From NCBI RefSeq assembly GCF_001659605.2, contig NC_035173.2, positions 7,747,769-7,811,768 of the forward strand: a DNA stretch of 64,000 bases, given 5' to 3'. The position numbers and the translations under genes were made by a program. The notes under the pieces are model-generated. The model was given only the letters and a program-made list of their open reading frames with translations, ran no database searches and was not told the DNA's origin. Numbering within the stretch: the first letter of the stretch is position 1; each line of letters starts with the position of its first letter. Of the stretch, positions 57,133 through 64,000 are shown piece after piece. Origin of the DNA: Manihot esculenta. Taxonomy: Eukaryota; Streptophyta; Magnoliopsida; Malpighiales; Euphorbiaceae.

Positions 57133-58692
57133 CTTGGCAGTCTATCCCATATCACAGCAGAGAGGAGACCGGTGGTGAGAGAGTTCTATAAGCTTATTAA
57201 CGAAGGGCTGCAACTAGAGTTGTCTGGTACAGGTGCTTTGATAGCTCATATGAGAGTGTCATCCGTGTTTCTGGAACAGGTGGCTCAGAAACAGCATGAG
57301 GACCCAGAGTTAGTGAAAATTGCCAGGACTGTTCAGTCAGGCAAGAATAAGGAATTCAGATTTGACAGTAAAGGGATCCTCCGCTATGGGAACAGATTGT
57401 GTGTACCAGATGACGTGGGTCTGAAGGGAGACATTATGAGGGAAGCTCATAATGCCAGATACAGTGTTCACCCTGAAGCCACCAAAATGTATCAGGATCT
57501 GAAAAGAGTGTATTGGTGGCCAGCTATGAAAAGAGAAGTGGCATAGTTTGTGGCAGCCTGCGAGGTATGTCAGAGGGTGAAGCTGGAACATCAGAAGCCG
57601 GCTGGAATGCTTAACCCACTACCGATTCCAGAATGGAAATGGGAGAATATCGCTATGGACTTCGTGGTGGGGTTACCGGCGATGTCCAACAGATTGGACT
57701 CCATATGGGTGATTGTGGACAGACTAACCAAATTTGCTCACTTCATCCCTGTCAGGAGTGACTATTCTGTGGACAAATTGGCACAGGTATTTGTTGATGA
57801 AGTGGTCAGGCTGCATGGGGCTCCTGTTTCAATAATGTCTGATAGAGGACCCCAGTTCACCTCCAGGTTTTGGCGGAGTCTGTAGAGTGCTATGGGTACC
57901 AGGCTAGACTTCAACACTGCTTTCCATCCTCAGACGGACGGAAAATCAGAGAGGACCATCCAGACAATTGAGGATATGCTCAGAATGTGTGCGCTAGATT
58001 TTGGCGGTTCTTGGAGGCAGCATCTACCCTTGGTGGAGTTTGCCTACAATAACAGCTATAATGCTAGCATAGGGATGGCTCCGTATGAAGCTTTGTATGG
58101 AAGGAAGTGCAGGTCACCTGTCTGTTGGGAGGAAGTTGGAGAAAGGGCCTTAGTAGGGCCTGAGCTAGTAGAGATCACCAGCAGGGTAGTGCCCATAATC
58201 AGAGAGAGGATCAGAACTGCGGTGAGTCGGCAGAAGAGTTATGCAGATGTCCACAGGAAGCAAGTAGAGTTTCAGGAGGGAGATCTGGTATTGCTCAAGG
58301 TGTCTCCTATGAAAGGGGTGATTCGTTTTGGGAAGAAAGGTAAGCTAGCTCCACGGTACATCGGACCCTTTGAAATCTTGCAGAAGATTGGGAATGTATG
58401 GTACAAGTTGGACTTACCTGCTTCTAAGGAGAGAATCCATCCGGTTTTCTATGTTTCCATGTTACGAAAATTCGTGTCAGATCCGGGCAAGGTTCTTAGT
58501 GAGCCTGATGTGGAGATCCTAGGAGATCTCACTTATGTTGAGCAGCCAGTGCGAATCCTTGACACGCAGATCAAAAATTTGAGGAACAAGGAAATTTCGA
58601 TGGTGAAAGTCCTTTGGAATCACCACAACATCGAGGAGTGTACCTGGGAGACACGGGAGTCCATGCTCCAGCAATATCCTCATCTCTTCTAG
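57133..58692 (+). pseudogene. Element C integrase with chromodomain-like C-terminus
   Basis: The HHCC zinc domain (HNARYSVHPEATKMYQDLKR, then CEVCQRVK) is split by a TAG at 57544-57546. The catalytic core shows MDFVVGLP, SDRGPQFTSRFW and the Glu-bearing GKSERTIQTIED, split by a TAG at 57883-57885. The GPY/F module (YIGPFEIL) and a C-terminal chromodomain-like segment (VKVLWNHHNIEECTWETRE) follow and run intact to the stop at 58690. The chromodomain type points to a Tekay/Del chromovirus. Confidence 0.9.
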
Positions 58693-58753
58693 GGTGAGTA
58701 TTATGTGTTTTGTATGTATGTTTATGTTTTATGCTATGTTATGCTTGTTTGGT

Positions 58754-58790
58754 GAACATTCGGGGACGAATGTTCTTAAGGGGGGGAGAA
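58754..58790 (+). other. Hairpin and polypurine tract of element C
   Basis: GAACATTCG and CGAATGTTC form a 9-bp stem (58754-58775) followed by TTAAGGGGGGGAGAA before the 3' LTR. Confidence 0.82.
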
Positions 58791-60856
58791 TGTAATACCC
58801 GGCTAGACTCCGGTATCGTGATTCCTACCGTCCGGTGGAATCTCGGATGTCGGAACCCTCTAGAAGGGTAAAATCATGTTTTTATAAAATGTTTTCATGT
58901 ATTTTATGGTTTTAAGTAAGAAAGAAATTGAGTTCTGAATGAAAATGACCATAGAGGGAAATCCAGGTTCGGCTGCCGAACCTCATGTTCGGCCGCCGAA
59001 CATTGTGGAGTTTAGGAAGCACTTTTGGCTTCCGAAGGTGGTCTAGCCAGCCACCTATAAAAGGCTCCGTGTCCGAAAACGGGCGAGTTTTCTTCCCCAT
59101 TTTCGGTCCACGGTGAGTCCATGCCCTCCCATGGTTGGTTTTGATGATTTTCTTCAAATCTTTCAAGTTTTAGCAAGTTTTAACTTGGTTCTTGAAGATT
59201 TTGAGCTTAGATCGAAGTTGTGAAGCTTAGAGACCTCCAGAACCCGTTTTCCCCAAATCTCCAAGTTAGGTCACGCCCTCTCTCGATCTTCAAGAGGTAA
59301 GCATCAATCCTCACCTTCTTCGATGTTCTAAGCAAGTTTTATGAAGTTTATGGGGTAGAAATGCATGTTTAAGTTAGTTGTTTGTTGTTAGGGCTAATGT
59401 TGAGTTTATGGATAATGTATGTTGTATGGGTTGCTATATGTTTGTGTTGGGGTTTAGGTTAGTTTGAGACCCCTATATGCTTATTTATGTGTTTATGTAT
59501 GTTGTAGAATAGCTAAATGCATGTTTGAAAGGTTTGGGAGGCAAAATGTGCATGAGGAGGCTGAGTTCTGCCACTTTGGAAGAACTCAGGTTCGGCAGCC
59601 GAAGGCACTTTCGGCCGCCGAACCTCCCTGTGGTAGCATGCTTTGGCTGCCGAACCCTTGCTCTGGAACCACTTTCGGCCACCGAAGGTGCCGCTGAAAG
59701 TGGCTGAGTTTCGGCTTTGGAGGGACTTCGGCCGCTGAACCTGCCGTCGAAAGTGCCCTGTTCAGCCTTCCTTTGCATGATTTCTATGATTGTTTTAAGG
59801 TGTTTTGGGGGGTTTTTGGGGAGATGTTTAGAGTCATGTTCATGTATGTTTGGTCCCTCATTTGAGTCCCCCTGTGTAGGTTCGGACCCGAGGAACCGAG
59901 GACCCCAGCAGTAGGATAACTGCTTTAGAGTCAGCCTGAGGTGAGTAGAATGGACCTTTATTTCCAAAGCAAATAAATAAATTCGAGCATGTTCATGCAT
60001 CACAAATGCCATATGATATATTAGGTTGTTTGCATTAGAATTCACGAATATGTTGCATTGCATAATATGATGATGATGTGGATGAATGTTGGATGATCCT
60101 TTAGCCCTCACTATGGTATGATATGATATGGTGATGATACGGTATAAAAGACCAGTGAAGCCCATTTTACGCCCCTGGCACTATGTAAGAGAAAGACCAG
60201 TGAGGCCCATTCTACGCCCCTGGCACATTGGAATGTTATGTAGAGGGCTATTGGTGACAAGTTCATTCTTGATGTGAGTTGTTTGTGTTGTGATGCATTC
60301 CATGATAGCATATGTTTTAAATGTTTTTACTATTCTGCTCACTGGGCTCTAGTAGCTCACCCCATTCCCTTAACCCCAGGTTTGCAGTTACGGGATAGAC
60401 CATGAGGTCAGCCAGAGTAAAGTAATGTTTTATGTAATAGCTAGATGTGGACATGAAAAATATTGTAATGTAACGTATAGTACAGTAATATAATGCAATG
60501 ATGTATATTGAGGTTTAGAGTTGTGCTTGACCCTAGTATGTATAGTTAATCCCTTTTTCACATGATCTGTGTAATGTTTTAATGATGTTTTATGTAAACC
60601 AAGCTTAATGTATGTTATGTTACCCCATTGGAGCATTTGATGAGGGCTCCAGTGTGGGGTTTTATGATTATGAGTTTGTGCATGCACAGGTTAAGCTTGG
60701 TGAATGAAAGAAAAAGTTTAAAGTCTTATGTATATGTTTGATCATGTATGGGATTTAACAGGTATACAGGATGTATGTTTGGCTTGCTACGGGTCCTGGC
60801 GACCTTAAGTCGATCTGGATCCTAGCGCCGGTAGCGGTCCGGATTTCGGATCGTTA
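58791..60856 (+). repeat. Element C 3' LTR
   Basis: Starts TGTAATACCCGG. TATA box TATAAAAG at 59056-59063; donor-like AG/GTAAGC at 59296/59297; acceptor-like GTGTAG ending 59879; donor AG/GTGAGT at 59940/59941; acceptor TTTGCAG ending 60387. The right end reads GTTAAA in place of GTTACA, so the terminal bases are mutated or lost. Confidence 0.87.
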
Positions 60857-61640
60857 AATTATTAATGTGCTGCTTGACGCACCTGCATAAAAGCATCCCT
60901 GTCCAATATAATGGGGACACGATACTAGGAGCGTCAATGATTAGAGGTATATATATCACTGAATTAGTCCAAAAGAGGGGGCTTCTTATTCTTCTCCAAA
61001 GGGAAAACCCTCTCTCTCTCTCTCACCGTCACACAAAGGGAAACATAAAAACCCATCCTCCTTCTCTCGCTAATAGGCTATTCTCTTCTCCTCTCTGTGT
61101 TATTTCTCTTGACAACACTAAGTTTTCAGATCTGACTTGAGCGTCGGAGGATCTTCACTGAGGCACTCCGATGGATCTCTGACCTTTTTTCATATCTTGT
61201 AGGTCCTTTCCTCAAATTCGGTTATAGAGAAACCCATGTGAAATCTCCCATGCATCCACCCCTCATCGGTCTAGTCATAGATCAATGAACGACCCATCTA
61301 ATCGGACTTCTGTCCAGGTGTCCATATCTGGATACCCAGTTGAATCTCACCTCATCAAGTGGCGCCATCTGTGAAAAATGAAGGAGACTATCCTGTCGCT
61401 GGAGTTTCCAAATAAAACCCATTAAGATCCACATGGCAAACCGAGAAAAGCTAACAGCCAAACAACAAGCGAGACTTGAAAGAAAAAGTCGCATCTAAAA
61501 GCCACACGACAAAAATAAAGTAGAGGAAGATGCTAAAGTGAGAAGAAAGAGCAACACAAAGGCGATCCATTCAACCCTGGAAAAAGAGTGACATAAACAA
61601 ATTAACCAAGTTCTACAATTACTTTCTTTAGCTTAAAATA
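60857..61640 (+). mobile_element. Tat-type gypsy fragment: LTR end, primer site and gag start
   Basis: CT-rich, transcript-start-like sequence (about 61008-61110) leads to a likely LTR end near 61357 and the primer-site motif TGGCGCCATCTGTG (61360-61373), typical of Tat and Ogre-type elements. A gag-like start with MANREKLTAKQQARLERK begins near 61435 but hits stops soon. The left part of the LTR is not distinguishable. Confidence 0.55.
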
Positions 61641-62179
61641 TTGCTGCTATTATGAACTAGTAAAAAAATTTACAATCTTAGATGAAAGTCTTGTGTATGT
61701 GAACCTGAATATGATAAATATACTGAAGAAGCTTAAAAAGCTCTCATATGTTATTATTATTAGCAGGAACCCATTGAGAAAAAGATTATCTATTTAAAGC
61801 ATGCTGCTTTATGATTTGAAAGTTGTGAAGCGATTTATGCATGAGAATATTTATTAGATTCTTTCGAATCATAAGAGATATGGTTGCACAAAATTAATAT
61901 GTGCATTCAGTCGAACTATAAATTCTAAGTATCTTGTTATTCAAATTAACAACGAGCATTCTCGTTACATATATTCTATGCAAGTTTTATTTTGCAGATA
62001 AATTTTAAAAGTAAGAGCAACGCTAATAAGTCGAGAAGTCACAACCAAAAAACGAGTTGAGAAAGTGAAGACCCAATGAGATAGGTGAGCGGTCTTAGAA
62101 ATAGACCGTTGCTACCAAAAAACCGAGTTGAGGAAGTGAAGACCCAAATGAGGTAGGTGACCAATCTCATAAATAACCA
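61641..62179 (+). other. Tat-type internal remnant with a 68-bp tandem duplication
   Basis: AT-rich and broken. Two diverged copies of a 68-70-bp unit (about 62039-62107 and 62108-62175) share AACGAGTTGAGAAAGTGAAG-type sequence. No coding domain is recognisable. Confidence 0.45.
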
Positions 62180-62374
62180 GGGCTAAAGAGCCCAGAATAG
62201 AGCTTAAAAGGCAAATAGCTCGAAAGATGAGCAAGAGCAAAAACGCTCGAAAGAAGAATCAGGGCGTAAAGCTCGAAAGATACTTAAGGGCAAATAGCCC
62301 ATAAATCGCTTGAGGGCAAAATGCCCGGAAATTACAAAAAGCTGAAGAGCTCGAAAGAAGATCAAGAACCATAG

Positions 62375-62379
62375 AGCTT
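62375..62379. repeat. Target site duplication of the TRIM (AGCTT), left copy
   Basis: Same five bases at 62713-62717. Confidence 0.9.
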
Positions 62380-62712
62380 TGTTGGCCAAGTGGGCCAGCA
62401 TCCTGCTCAGATCCCTTCGAACCATGGCGCTTGGGCTTGCTACGCTATAAGGAATTAGAGTTGCACCTCTACTAATAGCTTAAGCTTTTGGCATGGTGGT
62501 AAGCGCTCGATCCTACAATTGGTATCAGAGCCAAGGTCATGGGTTCGAATCCTAGCAGGTGCTGGGGAGGGGATTGTTGGCCAAGTGGGCCAGCATCCTG
62601 CTCAGATCCCTTCGAACCATGGCGCTTGGGCTTGCTACGCTATAAGGAATTAGAGTTGCACCTCTGCTAATAGCTTAAGCTTTTGGCATGGTGGTAAGCG
62701 CTCGATCCTACA
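62380..62712 (+). mobile_element. Complete TRIM retrotransposon (333 bp)
   Basis: Two 138-bp LTRs (62380-62517 and 62575-62712) start TGTTGGCC and end CCTACA. I see one difference (CTCTACTAAT versus CTCTGCTAAT). The 57-base internal region contains only the primer site TTGGTATCAGAGCC (62519-62532), a tRNA-like GGTTCGAATCC and a purine tract GGGGAGGGGA. A perfect AGCTT target duplication flanks it. No protein can be encoded; enzymes must come from another element. Confidence 0.92.
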
Positions 62713-63558
62713 AGCTTGAAAGTAGAATAAGAGCAAAAATAGCCGGAAGAGAAAAATCACTCGAAAATAGAGTCAGGGCTAAAAAGCCCCAAAGTTGACC
62801 GGAGAGAAACATGATCAAACTAAGGTTCAGAGCAAAAGCTTGTAAGAAAACAAAGAGTCAAAGCGCTCAAACTAAAGCTCAGGGCTAAAGAAGCCTGAAA
62901 ACTAACCAGAGAGCCAAAAAGCTCAAAGAAAGAATCAGGGCTAAAGAAGCTCAAAAGCTAGCCAGAAAGCCAAAAAGCTTAGAGAAAGACTCAGGGGTAA
63001 AAAGTCTGAAGTATCATATAGAAAGCCAAAAGATCTCGGGCAAAAAATTAAAACTAAAGAGCCAGAAAGCTGACCACGAGTCAAAGAGCTCGGATAGAGA
63101 ATTAGGGCTAAGAGTCTAGAAGATGACAAAGGGCAGAAGAGCCCAGAATAATATAGGGAGTTTAAAAGCTCGGATAATTAGTTAGGGCTAAGGAGCCTGA
63201 AATAACATATGGAGCTGAAAGATGTTAGGAAAAAGAGTCAAAGGTAAAGAGTCCGGAATGATATAGAAAACTAAAGAGCTCGAACGAACGTTCAGGGCTA
63301 GAAAACCTGGCAAAAAGCCAAACCGCTCATGAAATACTTGTTAAAAGACCCAGAGCTTAAAGTCTGGAAGACAGTTCAGAGTAAAATGCTCGGAAGGAGA
63401 CCCAAAAGGGCAAACCAATAAGGTCAGGTCAGAAGGGAAAAGCCAGAAGGGAAAAGCCAGAAGGGATGATTGTCAAAGTTAAACCTTCCATAAAGAAGAC
63501 CCAAAAGGGTAGATCATTAAGGTCAGATCGAAAAGACAAGGTTGGAAGTGTAGAGTAC

Positions 63559-63838
63559 TGATAGAGCATAAATTAGCCCATATTATCATGATATTCTTGA
63601 TGTCTATTTACATCTTTTCTACCTAATTTTGTGGTTTTAATCATGTTTTGCAGATATTAGGTGAAAAGGGACATTCAAGAGAAAATGCTCTTAAAAACGC
63701 TCAAAAGTGCAAAATCTGGAAAAACCACCTTCGGCAGCATCTTCGACGGCCGAAAGCCCAGTCCAGAGACGAAACTGCCCCACCTTCGGCGGCACCTTTG
63801 GCCGCCGAACATTGGCTCCAGAGACGAAAGTCAGCCTC
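63559..63838 (+). repeat. Tat-type LTR fragment carrying an inverted piece of the A/B/C LTR module
   Basis: Starts TGATAGAGCATAAATTAG and matches the beginning of the solo LTR at 41365 for about 150 bases. From about 63725 it switches to CTTCGGCAGC, TTCGACGGCCGAA, CCAGAGACGAAA and GGCCGCCGAA segments, which are the reverse complement of motifs (TTTCGTCTCTGGA, TTCGGCCGCCGAA) found in the LTRs of A, B and C. Confidence 0.6.
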
Positions 63839-63999
63839 TGTAATACCCGGCTAGACTCCGGTATCGGAATTCCTACCGTTCAGTGGAATCTCGGATGTCG
63901 GAGACCTCTAGAAGGGTAAAATCATGTTTTCACAAATGTTTTCATGTTTTAATGATTTTTAAGTAAGAATGAATTTGAGTTTTTAAATGAAAAAGACCA
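63839..63999 (+). repeat. Start of another A/B/C-family LTR, cut by the window edge
   Basis: TGTAATACCCGGCTAGACTC followed by sequence nearly identical to the start of the 3' LTR of C (58791 onward). It continues beyond the window. Confidence 0.85.
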
Positions 64000-64000
64000 T

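Larger units (their letters stand above)
51884..60856 (+). mobile_element. Element C: Tekay/Del chromovirus-type gypsy retrotransposon, full domain set but decayed
   Basis: 5' LTR remainder (51884-53439), primer site, Gag, protease, RT, RNase H, integrase with a chromodomain-like end, polypurine tract and 3' LTR (58791-60856). The left part of its 5' LTR is missing because A inserted there and the region left of A was deleted. Its frames are broken by about eight stop codons and one single-base deletion, so it is inactive now. It shows what the autonomous parent of A and B looked like. Confidence 0.9.
62180..63480. repeat. Array of short hairpins with A-rich loops
   Basis: Degenerate repeats every 30-50 bases, each a short stem with an A-rich loop. 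Examples: GGGCTAAAGAGCCC (62180-62193), GGGCAAATAGCCC (62288-62300), GGGCAAAATGCCC (62314-62326), GGGCTAAAAAGCCC (62776-62789), GAGCCAAAAAGCTC (62911-62924). The array is interrupted by a TRIM element at 62380-62712. No open frame of note. Confidence 0.65.

Noticed and set aside
62519..62560. A genuine tRNA gene
   Set aside because: B-box-like motif and primer site are present, but no closed cloverleaf can be drawn; it is the internal region of a TRIM.

Overview
The window looks like repeat-rich nuclear DNA of a eudicot plant. Three things point that way: an intron-containing cytochrome b561/DOMON gene of plant type, a decayed plant pararetrovirus, and a deep nest of LTR retrotransposons primed by initiator tRNA-Met. 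I cannot name the species from sequence alone; a woody eudicot such as a member of the Euphorbiaceae is only a guess. There is one convincing intact host gene (31393-32987, plus strand, three exons). Nearly everything else is mobile or viral in origin, or AT-rich intergenic DNA.

Layout. 1-704 is AT-rich and ends in a TA microsatellite. 705-9044 is an endogenous caulimovirid (pararetrovirus) copy read on the minus strand: movement protein, coat protein, CCHC finger, aspartic protease, reverse transcriptase, RNase H, then a Trp-rich and Lys/Ser-rich C-terminal region. It is broken by many stops and frameshifts and is flanked by 396/398-bp inverted repeats, each carrying the same TATA box and TGACG element. 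9256-9524 is the last exon of a second b561-type gene (minus strand), cut by a truncated Ty1/copia element (9525-11595). 11596-13715 holds unclear remnants. 13724-15112 and 17516-18529 are hAT-like non-autonomous DNA transposons; 35110-35795 is a decayed relative of the first. 15113-31230 is AT-rich intergenic DNA with dispersed AT-rich MITE-like repeats, two LINE fragments and an orphan promoter-like island (25430-25920). A third LINE fragment lies at 33530-34500.

From about 36830 to the end is a nest of Ty3/gypsy elements. Element C (51884-60856) is a Tekay/Del-type chromovirus with all domains but many stops. Element A (36830-51883) sits in the 5' LTR of C. A solo Tat-type LTR (41365-43235, target duplication GCCGC) and element B (43654-50984, target duplication CCAAT, two 2550-bp LTRs with one difference that I can see) both sit inside the 3' LTR of A. 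A and B share the same deletions: they lack the Gag capsid domain and most of pol but keep an open reading frame for a small two-zinc-knuckle (nucleocapsid-like) protein. They form a non-autonomous subfamily that C-like elements could mobilise. 60857-63838 holds Tat-type fragments with an array of short hairpins and a complete 333-bp TRIM element (62380-62712, target duplication AGCTT). A further A/B/C-family LTR starts at 63839 and runs off the window.

The most unusual observations are the capsid-less, nucleocapsid-only gypsy subfamily with a very recent insertion; conserved splice-site pairs inside the 2.5-kb LTRs, the first putative intron holding a dense array of TTCGGCCGCCGAA palindromes; the inward-facing duplicated viral promoter around the pararetrovirus; the very small TRIM; and the hairpin array around it.
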